From contig JBANAY010000003.1 in assembly GCA_037952775.1 (NCBI GenBank), forward strand, positions 12,028,001-12,092,000: a DNA stretch of 64,000 bases. Direction: 5' to 3'. Position numbers and translations under genes: made by a program. Shown in pieces: positions 11,543-24,217 of this stretch (position 1 is the stretch's first letter; every line of letters starts with the position of its first letter). The stretch is from Clonostachys chloroleuca (taxonomy: Eukaryota; Ascomycota; Sordariomycetes; Hypocreales; Bionectriaceae). The notes below the pieces were generated by a model. That model did not search any database. It was not told the origin of the DNA and saw only the letters and a list, made by a program, of their open reading frames with translations.

Positions 11543-13751
11543 GTAGGATGCTGCGGTAGCAATGGCATCACGAAAAAGTAGGTAGATGTATCTTACTTAC
11601 ATATACATATGATGCTTGTCAATATTCTCTCAGCCGTAATGATGCCGATCCTACGCTGAAATATGTACAAGGATCTGACACACCAGGGTCAAGTTAGAAA
11701 TTTTGGACCTATGATAGGAAAATATCTGGCGATGCTGTCACATCTTCAAGTAAGTCGCCTATTGTGGTCGGTGGTAAGAGCGGGACATTAATCACAGGCC
11801 GTTCTTAGAAGGGTTGTATTTATTACTGATTGGATTGAAATGGCACGAAATCAGACCCTGATGTGCAAGTCCGGGCGACCGGGCTGAGAAGGAGGGTAGG
11901 GTAAAGTAACGATAGGGATGGACCCGTGAGCTCCAGGGTCCGGGAGGTGTGTGATAGTGAGCAGCCGGTTGCTCTATGTTACACGTATCACTGTCTCGCC
12001 TAGCTATATCTTCCGATTGGTAGCTAGGGTATGCATGACAGCGAAATCAAGAACGGGAATTAGGTAGGTTGGGATCGTAGGGTTGATGCTGGCGCACGTG
12101 CATAAACTGGAGACGAAGGACGACTATTCGATGTTGGACTCTGCCAGGGCCTAAGCGAGCATTCTGACCATGTCGAATGCGTCTTTCTTTGCAGATTGAA
12201 CCCTCTTGCCTCGCTGTGATAGGCAATTTGCTTGTGATGTAAGCGCCGATAGTGGTTAAAAGGCTCAAACGGCATGCCTCCATCTAGAGACGGCCGTGTG
12301 CGATTACATGATGTGACGCCAGGGTTCCCTCATCCACAGTGTGGTTTTCGTGTCGTCATGCACTCTGTTCTCGTCAGGCTCCCGGTGGCCGAACCTCGTC
12401 TCGGGTGGGGAGTTCATGATGACATGAAATTCAGCATGAGGAAGAGGATGGTGGGCAGGTTGAGATTGTGTTTTGACCTATAGGCTCGCAATTGAATTGC
12501 CATTCTTGCTCCAATAGACCGTGGTGTTATGCACACTGGCTTGGCAAGTTGGATAGATGAGGTGTCTCTGATTCTTCCATCACCGGATGACTGCAGGGTG
12601 ATCGTATGAGCCTTGAACAGGTTGAGCTCTTGAATGCAATGCCCCACGGTACTGCATTATTACATAGCACGTACATGCCTATGACAGTGTCATCGGCAGC
12701 ATGGTCGAGCAGCCAATGAAATCCATAAGCGACAGGTGAGAATAATTATGTATTAGTCGTAAAGACCCAGCCGAGCAGGCATGTCAGCAAGACGGAAGTT
12801 TAACAAAGGTGAACACATCCAAATCTTGGTGAGCTTCGGTTATGCGAGGTGGTTATAGATGCCCAATTTGAGTAATTGAATTAGGCTGGAAAGGCCCCCG
12901 TCCCCCAAATCTCTGAGATTGACAAGTTACCTGCCCACTGTTCCCAGCCTGCTCTCCCCTTGTGTGCGATGATAGTACCAGTACTGATTTATCCATGTGC
13001 TGCGCAAGGCTTGTCTGCCTATTTGCGACGCTACTAAGTGCTTGGTAGGTGCACATCGCTACCACCTCAATATACGGCTCCTCGACAACTACCTGTACCT
13101 GACTACCAACTTCTTCTATATGGTCCCGTTCATGTAATCGTCACCGCTCATTCGGCTATGCTCTCATGGCAAGCTGTACAAAATACCTGCCTCATGTGCA
13201 CCACCTGCACCCACTTAAGGCATGGTTCTAGCAGCCAGCGGGCTTGTTTGGCCCCTCCCAGGACACTTAGGTGGTGTGTGGCTAGGGGTCTTGACGCCAT
13301 TAGGTTAGCTGCCTGCTCGGTAGCCTGCCAGAACCTATTTCGAGCATCGGAGCTCTCACCAATATCCATTGGAGATTCATCACCCAGCTTCCATTACCTT
13401 CTTTCATTTTGCTCCCTACCAACACAGCTCCTGCTTATCTTACCCTCAACGCGGGACGGGAGAGATTTCCCTGGGACAGAGGAAGCCGCACCACTGTCGT
13501 GCACAGCCGCTGATTTGCGATCACCCCTCTCTGCTGGTCTCTTTGGTTGTTTTCCTACTGCGATTAGGCACCTGGTTCCCAGTATAAACTGCCCTGGTCG
13601 ATCTGGGGACCCGTCCTGGCCTTGGATCTCAAACTTCCTCTCAGACTCGTGTACCACCTGGTACAGAGTATCCAGAAGGAAAGATAAAATTTTATTTTCC
13701 ACCACCACTGCTCTTCGTCGCTAGGACCTTGCACTCCTAGAAACAAAAGCA
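11543..13751. other. Gene-free intergenic, URA5 to DDI1
   Basis: These 2.2 kb hold the URA5 3' flank and the DDI1 upstream region. Short ORFs (for example 228 aa at 13038-13724) lack domains or conserved-looking composition and overlap on both strands. The last ~400 bp are C/T-rich, consistent with a promoter and 5' leader. No RNA gene or repeat was seen. Confidence 0.45.
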
Positions 13752-15212
13752 ATGTAGGTTCATAACTCCGCCTGGCTTCTTTGCATTCCCCATCAACTGA
13801 CAGTTTCTGTAACGATAGGCGTGTCACACTCAATATCTTCAACCTCCAAGAGGGAGATCAAGACAATCTCCTCACTCTAGATGTCTTCCCCGAAATGACA
13901 GTTGCGACCCTCCGCGAATCCGTCCAGGCCGAGAGTAATATAGCCCCGCTTTCTCAGCACATCTACCACAACGGCCGTCTGCTATCCGATGACGCCAAGA
14001 CCCTGGAGCAGCTAGAAATCGTTGACGGAGAGATGCTGGCGGTGCACGTGAGGGATCCTCGAGGCAATACTGGTGTCCCGAGCCAGTCGCAGCGTCCCCA
14101 GCCTCAACAGCGTCCGGTACAGCAAGGTGCACGGTCACAGCAGACCCGGGAGCTCATACGCTTGCAGATCCTTGGCAACCCCGCGATGAGGGCCCAGGTC
14201 CAGAGTCAGAACCCGGAACTTGCATCTGCATTGGAGAACCCAGCTCGATTTGCCCAGATTTTGAACGACAATTATGACCGTGAACAGAGGGAACGCATGG
14301 AGCGCCAACGAGAGATTGAAAGGTTGAATGATGATCCCTTCAATGTCGATGCTCAAAGGAGAATTGAGGAAATGATTCGGCAGGAGCGAGTGATGGAAAA
14401 CCTGCAGAGTGCTATGGAGCACAACCCAGAAGGTGAGCCAAGAGTCCATTCTTCCTCATTTTTCTGCATGGAGACTAATTTCTTTTGCAGTCTTCGGGCG
14501 AGTCCATCTACTCTATGTCAACGTTGAGGTAAACGGCCATAAAGTAAAAGCTCTGGTCGATTCAGGCGCCCAGGCAACAATCATGTCTCCCAAATGCGCC
14601 GAGGCGTGTGGGATATCTCGTCTTATTGATACTAGATTTGCCGGTGTTGCTCGTGGTGTTGGAACTGCCAAAATCGTTGGCCGTGTTCATGCTGCTCAAA
14701 TCAAGATCGGAAACCTGTTTCTGCCTTGCAGTTTCACTGTGATGGAAGGCAAAACTGTCGAACTTCTCTTGGGTCTTGATATGCTGAAGAGATACCAAGC
14801 GAGTATTGATCTGGCCAAGGGAAACTTGGTGATCCAAGACGAAGAGATTCCGTTCCTTGGTGAGGCGGATATTCCCAAGGAAGAAGAGGAACAAGTCACG
14901 GAAGAACCCACGCTTCCTGGACCCGCAGGTACACAAATTGGACAGAGATCAGGCGTTGTCACCTCGGCAGAGGAGCAGAGCCAGGCACCACAGGTTCAGC
15001 AGACCTCCCAAGTGACTGCCCCCACCCAGCCTAACCCTCCAGCAGCAGCTTCTGGGCCAACCCAAGGTGCGGACACTGCTGGTACGGGTGTGTCAGAACA
15101 ACATATTGAAACCTTGGTTTCTATGGGCGCCGACCGCGCACGCGCTATCCAGGCTCTCCAAGCCACAGCAAACGACGTGGACATGGCCGCCGGTATCCTT
15201 TTCTTTGGATAG
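13752..15212 (+). CDS. DDI1: DDI1-type ubiquitin shuttle/retroviral-like aspartyl protease
   Basis: The CDS is join(13752..13753, 13819..14432, 14491..15212), 445 aa. Ddi1 carries ubiquitinated proteins to the proteasome and has an aspartyl-protease fold. Three domains are visible: an N-terminal ubiquitin-like domain (RVTLNIF...LRESVQAES...HIYHNGRLL), a protease domain with catalytic DSGAQATIM (Asp about residue 229) and hydrophobic LLLGLDMLKRY, and a C-terminal UBA domain (HIETLVSMGADRARAIQAL). The start is unusual. No ATG precedes RVTLNIF in frame; the ATG at 13752-13754 is followed at once by TAG. An intron at 13754-13818 (GTAGGT...GATAG) begins with the G of that ATG, so splicing rebuilds AT|G and gives MRVTLNIF. 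The second intron is 14433-14490. The gene converges on RRP8. Confidence 0.92.
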
Positions 15213-15535
15213 ATTTCGCCCATCATACTTCTTCTCTGAATTTATTTTACGAATACAACGAACAACTGGCGATGGGAAATGAAATGGTTCTTTCTTTCAG
15301 GGCGTATTTGATTGATCTGGGCTCAGAGATAGGATGAATAGACATCAACAGAGAGATGTTGGATTCGTTTATGCTCATCTCATCTGTCCTGGACTAGGTA
15401 TTTGGCACCTGATTATACAAAAAATAAAGGGTCGTAACGGAGTAGGGAATTCGCCGAAAAAAAGAGATAGGCCATGGTTTAGAGCAAAGGGCATTTGTTT
15501 AGTTTTCAATGTTCTGACAGTACGTATACGAATGT
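15213..15535. other. Convergent intergenic region, DDI1/RRP8 3' ends
   Basis: The 323 bp between the two stop codons show only short chance ORFs and AT-rich stretches consistent with 3' untranslated regions. Confidence 0.5.
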
Positions 15536-17035
15536 CTACCTAATCTTGTAAACGCAAGGCTTGAGAATGGATGCCTCGTTTTCTCCCGGCTCATCTGCTT
15601 CTAATAATGCCTCTCTTCTAGACATAGGCCTTTTGGTTGGCTTGCCAGATTCTTGTGCATTAACACCCTTCCCCTTGGTTGGAGATGCACCTTTGATGAA
15701 GTGCATCTTGACAAACATTTTGTTGGAGAGATCCACTGCTTGATGCCTCTCACCTTGGAGCACGAACCCTCTCTTCTTCAAAACCTCCACAAAGCTGGAT
15801 ACGTCTGTCTCTCGTCGGCGATCCTCCACACCATCGACCTCTACAGACAGGTCCTCATCAAGGTCTGTAGCATTTTCGGTGCTTTGCTTTTTCCCGGCAG
15901 TTGCCTTGCGCCTTCCGATACTGTGAGCGACGGGGGCATTTTTGTTCCGAATAGGACCAAAGCGACTTTTAATCTCTGCGATCCAGAGCTCGCCCTTCCA
16001 GTGGAGGATGCGGTAGGCTTCCTCCACGAAGTCTACCCAATTAGTGCCCATCAGAGCAAGACAGAAAATAGCCACGTTGACCGACCCATCTTCGAGGGGC
16101 AGATTGGCAATGTCCGCCTTGGTGACAAGAGGGCTGGGACTCTGGAGGTCGAAGCTGTGGACCTGAAGGCGCAACTTGCCCTTGTCGGACTGAAGCGACT
16201 GTGCCAGTCGGGCATCTCCACAGCCCAAGTCGGCGATGTGGCAGGTCCCCGCGGTGCGAGGGAGCGCAGTCTTGGAGGGCGGGGCCTGCGAAGCGCCAGG
16301 TTTGCCCTTCCCGGCGGGCTTCACCTTTCCGCGGGTCCGAATGTCGCGAAGAAAGGTGTCGACCGGGTTCTCCGGCCACACTTTGACCTGTCTCCTGAAG
16401 CCTTCGTGATACTCCTCGAACATTTCTGGGGACTCCTGGAAGAGACCAAAGGCTTCTTCGGAGGGTCTCGTGTATAGGGTCTCGTTCAAGTGGCGGAACC
16501 GCGCAGATATGAGCTTCTCTCTCATTGAGGCCTGGAGAGGCGTGAGCTTTGACGCGGCAGGGAGTTGAGGAACGGGAGCCGCCGTTTTCGATGATGAAGC
16601 TTCAATGGTTCCCTTTGTCGCCTTCTTCCCTACGTCGCCCTGGGAATCGCCTGATGGCTGGGACTTGTCCTTCTTCTTCTCCTTTCTGTCCTTCTTATCT
16701 TTCTTCCCGGGAGTAGCCTTGACATCCACAACGGCCTTAGCTACAGGCGGCTCCTCGCTCTTTTCACCATCGCCCTTCTTTTTAGAGGTCTCGCCGGCCT
16801 TCTTCTGGCGTTTGGAGGGCTTGCTCTCTTTTGAGGGTCCAGTGGTGCCCTCATTGCCCTCTACCACAGAGCTCCAGAGGTCTGCGACATTGGAGGATGT
16901 CACATCAGGCTCGGGAGCGGAAGCGCCAGCTCTCTTGCGCTTCCTGGGCTTTGCGCCGGGAGTGGAGTCGTTCTTTGAAACAGTTTCTACCTTGAGGTTA
17001 TCGGCAGAGACCGACCATCCTGGAACCGCAAACAT
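15536..17035 (-). CDS. RRP8: 25S rRNA m1A methyltransferase RRP8
   Basis: This is a single-exon gene of 499 aa. Rrp8 is a nucleolar SAM-dependent enzyme that methylates N1 of an adenine in helix 25.1 of 25S rRNA (A645 in yeast) and helps early pre-rRNA processing. The first ~150 residues are Lys/Ser/Glu-rich and disordered, with several nuclear or nucleolar localisation-type runs (KPRKRKRA, KKDKKDRKEKKKDK). The Rrp8 core follows: FRHLNETLYTRPSEEAF, FEEYHEGFRRQVKVWPENPV, then the SAM motif ADLGCGDARLAQSL (about residue 265) and ALMGTNWVDFVEEAYRIL. A Ser/Lys-rich insertion lies in the C-terminal part. The start MFAVPGWSVSADNLK resembles fungal homologues. A CGATAAGA motif lies 134 bp upstream. 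Confidence 0.95.
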   Translation of the reverse strand: MFAVPGWSVSADNLKVETVSKNDSTPGAKPRKRKRAGASAPEPDVTSSNVADLWSSVVEGNEGTTGPSKESKPSKRQKKAGETSKKKGDGEKSEEPPVAKAVVDVKATPGKKDKKDRKEKKKDKSQPSGDSQGDVGKKATKGTIEASSSKTAAPVPQLPAASKLTPLQASMREKLISARFRHLNETLYTRPSEEAFGLFQESPEMFEEYHEGFRRQVKVWPENPVDTFLRDIRTRGKVKPAGKGKPGASQAPPSKTALPRTAGTCHIADLGCGDARLAQSLQSDKGKLRLQVHSFDLQSPSPLVTKADIANLPLEDGSVNVAIFCLALMGTNWVDFVEEAYRILHWKGELWIAEIKSRFGPIRNKNAPVAHSIGRRKATAGKKQSTENATDLDEDLSVEVDGVEDRRRETDVSSFVEVLKKRGFVLQGERHQAVDLSNKMFVKMHFIKGASPTKGKGVNAQESGKPTKRPMSRREALLEADEPGENEASILKPCVYKIR

Positions 17036-20000
17036 AGTTGCGACGATAGAATTTGGCGTGTTTATTCTTTTCTTTTCATGAGAAGCAAGTCCATGAAGTA
17101 AGTCCTTGAACTGGGCTGTATGGCCTACCTACTGTACTTTTTGCATGGCATGGGCCGTGCACGGATGGCGATAAGATAAGAATCGACCAGGATAGTGGTG
17201 ACAGAAACATGACACCCTAGAGTCAGCCTTTCATGTGTAGGAACGTTGTAAAAAAAATTCTTTAATTGAGAATAAGAATCACAATAATGGGATTATAAAT
17301 TGTTGTATCCGTTATTTTGATCTTTGTGGATCGTGATGCTAGAGTTTTGTTTGATATGCGGGGGGAATCTGATGTCTCTGGTGTTTTCATGCCACTTTTT
17401 ATGTCACCTGTCTGACACTTCATTAAGAAGCTGCGCTCCTTCAACGTCAACAGCTTTCACAATAGATAGCTCTCTATTTAAACATTTTCAAGACGTACAT
17501 GAGACTGAAGCAAAGCCCTAGATAGAGTGCTGGCGGTTTGAACACATTGCTACTTTTTCAATAAAGCGTGAATGCTCAGGGCGGACCATGGCGTTCATGG
17601 ATTTTGACGCAATATCAAAACAACCAACAACAAGCAAATATTGTGAAGCTGATGCACCATTATTGTAAATTCCTCACATATTGAGTTGGAGAGTTTGTTT
17701 GGTATACGTATTATTCTTCTCATCAAGGCAGGTAACGGGTACAATAGCTGAGGAAAGGTGGGAGGGTGGGAGGCAAGAATGAGACCTTCTGACAAATGAT
17801 TGTTGTCTAAAGACTTACTTACATTTGGGAGTTTGAGGCAAATGCGTTCTGAAAGAGCCTAGAACGCTGTCCAATGAGTAATATAAAAAAACTATACTCA
17901 CTCTACCTGTCGACAGTGGAGAAACTAGAATAGAGGTTGGAGTTGAAGAGCATATCATCGGTTTCAAGATTTCAGCATGCAAAGTTCAGCATGAAGGAAA
18001 AGCGGCTCGGATGAATCGGATGGAATCAGGGTAGGGTGAAGTCAACATTAGATCGGACATGTGAAGGAAGAAGTCTGAGTGTTGTGGTAAAAACTGGCTG
18101 CTGAGCCTAACTTTAACGGGCCGATGAAAGCTAGTATTAGCGTGCACATAGAGTAGGAAACTACTCCTGATGTCGACAGAAGTCAATTGTTCGTATCATT
18201 TTTATCCAACTGGCCCTATGGATAGAATTCTGATGTACTTGATCACTCAAACTTTTCAACAGTGGTAAGTAACACCTAATAATACTCCGAGCTTCTTGTC
18301 GCCCATGATTTCTCCCGAATCGGAAACCATATGAACCTACATATCATGGCCGGCTGCACCTACAAACTCTACCTGGTAGATATAACCCACATGGAGCCTA
18401 GCCATGATTTGATGGTGGCCACTTTCTAGGACAAGCCGACCCCAGCCCAAGGTATCTACGGAGTAGACAATGAACAGATAGCATGTTCCATAATGGTGAG
18501 ATGGCGCAATTCGGGGCGTAGATGTGGCTTTTCTGGACCTTGATGGCTGATATCCTTCTTCTCGTATCGCCGAGAGCGCATAAGGGAACCAAGACACATG
18601 CACGAGAAGGGCCATGATTGTCTGCGGCTTGCCTGAGACAGAAGGCTCACAAACAAAGTGGTATCAATACGTAATATGCGCAAGTCTCAGACGCTCGCGT
18701 GCTTGAACACCATCGTGCTAATTGATTGGTTGGGGGACGTATGGAAAGCTTGAGTTACACAGCAGCAAACACCGACTCTGATGCAGGGCGGCCAGACGGA
18801 TGCCTGCTGCTGAAGGGGAGACCTCCTTGTCTGAGCAGGCGAGTTTCTCGAACGACTGGCTGCCCACGAAAAGAGCACTCGGATAGTGCGTAAAGAGCCT
18901 CCTGCGGTTCGGCGGAGCACGACGCTGCACGCTTGGTTTTTGAGCCAGGGCTAGGACAACATCAGGCAAGATATACAGTGCCTGCACGGAGGATGCCCTC
19001 ATCCCCGAATTCTAGGTTACCACTACTGTATGGCCGCGCGTAGAGCGGAAGAATGGAGCTTCCGCAGCCGCAAACCACGTATGCGGACGGATGCTCGTTG
19101 GTTCTATGCCGAGGCGGGCTGTTCTGACACCGACCGCCCTGCTATGGGGATCTTACCACGTTAGTATGGACAAACTGACGAAGACACCTGCGCCCAAATA
19201 GCACAGGAGTTGCGGATGAATTCATGCTTTTCCACCGGGCATGCGATGTACGTGCCTCCTTTTGTGGCTATCATGCAAGTCATAAGTGGCAGTTGCCCCC
19301 CTCATGCCACATCTGCATCCTGTCATTTAGTCTTATGCGTTAGTGCTGTTGGTGTCGGTTTAGGTGCCTGTGGGGGTGGATCTCGGCGAGAATTTGACCC
19401 TGTCAAGCCAAGCAGGAGCAGCCTGGACCGCGGTCGTGGATGTCTCTGGCGGAATTGCCGTGCCTGCCACCCTCTTACGTGGACAGGTACGCGAGTCCCG
19501 AGCATGAGGTGGATGAATTGTTCGCCTCCGTGGTACCGGATACTTGCCATCCTGCCTACAGAAAGGCAAGTATTGCCTGAATTGACCAGGCACGCTGCAG
19601 TGTCCGACCCTTTGTATCTGGATACCGGTGGTACTGCCTTATTCAGTTTTGGCAGGTGCTCCACGCCGACCTGCCCATTTATTTTATCAATGACATTGGG
19701 CTGGCTCCACTGGAGCTCCTCAGTGTAGATCTGGATTGGTCTAGCAGCTCTAGCAGTCTCATCTGCACCGGCCGGATAGCTCGAATCTTCCCTTAGTGCA
19801 GTCACCTTGAAACTTCAACCGCCATCATTTTGTGGTTGGGTACCACTCGGCAGCCGCCTCTTCCGTCCTTCTCTGCATCGATCCCATGTTTTCTAGTGTC
19901 TTCGAAAGATGAAATTGCACAGAAAACCAGCCATTCCTTAGCATTGGGGCCCGCAATTGGCGCTAACGCATGTCCTCCGAGGTAGGTGGTAGAAGCTGGT

Positions 20001-21042
20001 GAGGCCGGTACCTCCCTTGGTGATGTGGTGTTCATCGTGTACCTGCTACCTATTTCACCCCCAGACGCCCTCACAGCCCAGAAAACACAATCAAGGACTC
20101 AGAGTTGCGTATAGGTACCGCCTGTAATCCACCGGGCCAAGCCAATAGCCGGGAGAAGCAGCTCGTTCTTTCAAACCAACAACGAGGTATTGTGTTACAC
20201 AAACTGCGCCCTCCCTACAGACAGTTTGAGCCACAGGATACCTCCCCAATCCTTCACACATAACAGCCAAAGGGCATTCGATAATCTCAGCTCTCATATA
20301 AGCCATTCCGCAGTAACCTACCGCTGCTTGGAGAATGTAGCCTCGGCCTCGGCCAAGTGGACACGAGCTCTGTGTTTGAACAACGCTCTCCCCTTGTGTT
20401 GAGCTAAGTAGGCATCACAGGACGACTCGAAGTTGTATGAATCAAATACCACGGTTTGTCCCATCGCCAACCCTAGGGCTGACCAGGTGAGCCTCAATCT
20501 CCTTTTCTCAATGGCAGGGCCAATTCCTCTGGCCCTACACTTGGTTACCTCTCAATTTTTTTGACCTCAATTATCTGTCATTTGCGAATGCAAGAGCCGT
20601 CACACAAAAATGTTTCACTTCTTCCATCTTTCCATCACCCACTGGAACCTTGCCACTCTTTCCTCGTCGCTCTTCCTCGATCTTTTCTATCACGCCTTCA
20701 CATCCAGGGTCAGTTCTCTCCCGTCGGCTCTACCTGCAGAGACTCACTGGGTTGTATTTGTCAAGATGACTTGAGGCAATACTCCGTCAAAATCTACCCC
20801 TGAAGCCTATATACTCCCCCTTACTAATTTGTCATTCTGGCCAGCCTGATTCCATAGCCATCTGCTGCAGCCACCAATCTTGGTATTATTCTCGACGTCT
20901 TTTTATGCTTTTCAGTTCGCTCAGTGCATAAACAGGCGAAGAATGCAAGACTTTTCCCCCGAGAATCATACCGGAACTGTTGCTTGCTATAGTCGTCAAA
21001 TATTTCGGAGAGGCAGACGCTCTTGGGAAGGGGGATCACACC
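17036..21042. other. 4 kb gene-free region with AT-rich segment
   Basis: No convincing gene lies in this stretch on either strand. 17230-17720 is AT-rich with scattered A/T runs, then 18300-19800 returns to ordinary base composition with only short overlapping ORFs. A 7-bp perfect hairpin (GCGGAAG/CTTCCGC) lies near 19045-19070. The last ~500 bp are C/T-rich and probably form the promoter and leader of the transcription factor. An ancient, mutated repeat or a non-coding RNA is possible but not supported. Confidence 0.4.
17169..17176 (+). promoter_or_regulatory. CGATAAGA motif upstream of RRP8
   Basis: The octamer reads GGCGATAAGATAAG here, 134 bp upstream of the RRP8 start codon. It matches motifs in the NOG1/URA5, RAD5-like, EAF7/GCP and BMS1 upstream regions. 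A GATA-type factor or a ribosome-biogenesis regulator could bind it; this is inference. Confidence 0.35.
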
Positions 21043-24000
21043 ATGGAAGACCCTACGGCTCATCAACCTGCCGATGAAACCCAGCCTCCTGCAGATTCAT
21101 CTACTCAGGGCGATGGGGGGAAGGACGATCCTAATCGCAAGAAACCCAACGTTAGAAAAAGGACAAAGACCGGATGCCTTAGTAAGTTCCCAGTTCATCT
21201 AGATGGGCTTATTCGACCTTCTTTCGCCAATCTATGTGAACCCAATCTGACCGGCTCTACTATAGCATGTCGGAAAAGACGTATCAAATGTGATGAGAAT
21301 AGACCAACTTGTAACAATTGCATCAAGTCTAAACGGACATGCGAGGGGTATAGCAAACGAGTTGTCTTCAAGGCCCCGATAGGGTCTCATTCTCTCCAGG
21401 GGCCTTTTGGGTCGGTCGGCTACCTTCAGGGCACGCATCCCTTGAGCGAGTTTGGAAACCAGCAAATTCGACCTCCTGGTCAAGGACTATTGCCCACCAT
21501 TGCACCAAGACCTCCCGCCTTTGAATACGTCCCACAGCACCCCCATGGTCTTCAATATGGATCGGGTGAAGTTCCCCAGCTCGGCGGTCTTCACTCACCA
21601 TATGAACTCACGCCACCTTATCCCCATGGTCTATATACTGCCGAGCCAAATCCTTTATTGCAGCATGCACCACCGAATTTTCCACCCCCTGCTCAGCCAG
21701 GACAGCCCTACTCCTTGCCTGATTCAAGAGCTCAACAGTATCAGATAAGCAACGCACCTTCCCGTGCCAGACCCTTCACTTCAATTGAAGGCGGAAATAA
21801 CTTTGCAGCGGGCTCTTCGTCATCGAATCAATCTTCTAATGCAAAACCGAACGTTCAGATCATCCACGAAACGTATGAGAGTGAAGACGAGGATGCCTCA
21901 TTGGCAGATTCTGACGATGAAGCCGGAAAGGAATCTGCTCTTGTCTTCCCTTCTGCGTCACTTCTCCCCTTATTCGGCGATAGACCTACTTCGCTGAGAT
22001 CGTTTACTGGAAACTCCCAGAGCCAAATGGTTGCTGATTACATGAACTACCCACATATAGCAGAACTGAGGGACGAAGCGAAGAGGCAAATATTCCATCA
22101 TTTCATCAAGGTCACCGGTCCAAGCATGTCACTTTATGAGCGTCATCCGTTTGATCCGTCCGAAAGGGAGGCTGCTGATGCTGACTCTGGGAGTAATAAT
22201 ATCTGGAGCTGTTTGTTTATCACCACCACCCTGGCACATTGTCCGAGAACATTCGAAGCTAATTTTGAACAGATACATTCCCCGTGCTTGCTTTCCAGCA
22301 TCCTGGACTCCTTCAGGCGATGCTAGCAATGTCGAGCCTACAGATTGCAAGGCTGCAAAGGATTCCGCCTACAGCAGCGCATAAGCACTACCACATTGCA
22401 CTCCGACGCATTGCTAAAAATGTACGATCCGTTTCAAAACGCGTCCATCCTGCTACTATAGCGGCAACTCTATTGCTTGGCTACTTTGAGGTGTGGAACT
22501 CGGAACATACAAGTTGGTGTAATCATCTCTATGGGGCACGGAGCCTTTTTGCTGAGATTCCTCTGAGGAGGCTTTCGCAAAAATGCCTGCCAGTCAAGAG
22601 CATGAAAGAGAGGCAGAAGCTCATGAAACAGATGGGACTTGCTAGCATAGGGAGTCCTATCCCCAAAGATCCTGCCACATTGGACTATGAACTTCTGACG
22701 ACCCTGACCGGGTTTCACGTGGCTCCAAGTGACTATGGACTCAGAGAAGACCAAGTTCTCTCCTCCTCTTCCTCATCTGTTACGGACAAAGATATTGCAG
22801 ATTACGAAAATCTCCGAGACCTTTTTTGGTGGTACTGTAAGATGGATGTTTATCAAAGCATCCTCGGGGGAGCGAAACTCTTGTATGTATTTCCGAAGCC
22901 TGCTACTCTTCAATGACTGATTTCTCTAGTATGGAATATGAACAGTGGACCCAATGTCCGCCTCGAGCCCCAGCATCGAAGTTAGGCGGCATGTAAGTCT
23001 GTTATCCCTGCCAATTCGCTGATAGATGCTGATGCTCTGGAAGTTACGGGACATATGATCACCTCATGCTATTGTTAGGCCGACTTGCTAACTTCCAGTC
23101 GAATGATTCATCTCGGAAGCGCCAGGCGTATCGAGCCCAGGGTTCTGCTTCTTCTGAACATTCGCCGCCTCCCTTCCCTGGTATGCTGCCGAATATGGGT
23201 GGATTTCGTGCACCAATGGGATTTAGCCCACCTCGAAATGTTCCTTCCAAAGCCGAGGCACCGGAGCAGATTGACCTCGAAGCAAGTTTGCAGTCTGCGA
23301 TGCAAGAATGGGAAGGCATTCTAGTCGCATTCCAACTTTTTAAAGAGCACCTAGGACCTGAATTCCAGCCTCTTGGTCCTGAATATACAGACAGGAGGGA
23401 GCGCCCGTTTGGGCTTGCTCTACAATATAGAACTTTTTCAGTGGCGGGGATATGGCTGAATTACTACATGGGCCTGATAGCTCTTCATCGCTCTCACCCC
23501 TCGATGCCGCCCACGGCTATGCAATCAGTTGGCTTGTCGGCACGTAAGACGGCTGAGTATGCGAACTTGATTGGGCGAATTGCTGTGGGAATGTTTGACG
23601 GCGGCCCAGAGGTCACAGAGGTCAGCACAGTCAGCGCGGCAGCTCTAATTGAGAGTGCGATATGTTTGTTTGTGGCTGCGGTTCAAGTATGATCAAAGTC
23701 TCCCTAACCGAATCTGACGGTCTTCCATGGCTAACATGTGCTGTGTAGTTCCAAGATGAAGAACAGCGGAAATGGGTCGTTCGAAGATTGTTTGACATCA
23801 CACGACTCACTGGATGGCAGTCTGCTCAACAGATTGCTGAAGGCTGCGAGACGAGTTGGATTAAAGCTGCTCAAATGAGCAGAGGCCCAGCATATGAGCG
23901 GACGATAAACCCGAATGCCACAGATGACTCTGTATGGAAGACGGCTCGGCGCATCGATAGACGAATCCAAGAGGTTGAGCAAGGCGAAGAGACACGTCTT

Positions 24001-24120
24001 GTGTTGGCCAGAGTTGAACGGGCACACTACGCTCTTGGCTTATTGGGAGTGGAGGACGATCTAGAATTCTTGGACTTGGGAGAAAATGCTGTTAACAATA
24101 GAATAGAACCTGAAGAGTGA
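21043..24120 (+). CDS. Zn2Cys6 fungal transcription factor
   Basis: The CDS is join(21043..21181, 21266..22210, 22273..22882, 22930..22992, 23044..23686, 23749..24120), 923 aa. The N-terminal binuclear zinc cluster has Cys at residues 45, 48, 55, 62, 65 and 72 (CX2CX6CX6CX2CX6C), followed by the basic RKRRIKC pattern; its first intron falls between Cys45 and Cys48. A Pro/Tyr/Gln-rich, probably disordered segment (about 80-260) and an acidic stretch precede a fungal-specific regulatory domain. Its conserved core is rebuilt by splicing intron 22211-22272, which gives NIWSYTFPVLAFQHPGLLQ. Further exons give KLGGIYGTYDHLMLLLGRL. All introns are GT-AG. The target pathway cannot be told from sequence; the gene has no metabolic cluster around it. 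Translation start chosen at the ATG in CACACCATGG. Confidence 0.88.
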
Positions 24121-24194
24121 GACTGATAGGTTCTTAGGCCTTCCTCAGCTCAAAAAGGAATCAGGCATTGTACGGAAATGTGATTTGATAAAAT

Positions 24195-24217
24195 AGAGAG
24201 AAAGAGAAAGAGAAAGA
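24195..24217. repeat. GA-rich microsatellite
   Basis: A short (GAAAGA)n-like purine run lies in the convergent gap between the transcription factor gene and PUP2, probably in a 3' untranslated region. Confidence 0.7.

Noticed and set aside
13038..13724. 228-aa open frame upstream of DDI1
   Set aside because: Cys/Leu/Ser-rich without a domain, overlapped by ORFs on both strands, and ends in the DDI1 leader.
17262..17795. Short ORFs in the AT-rich block
   Set aside because: Composition follows the AT-rich background and none resembles a known protein.
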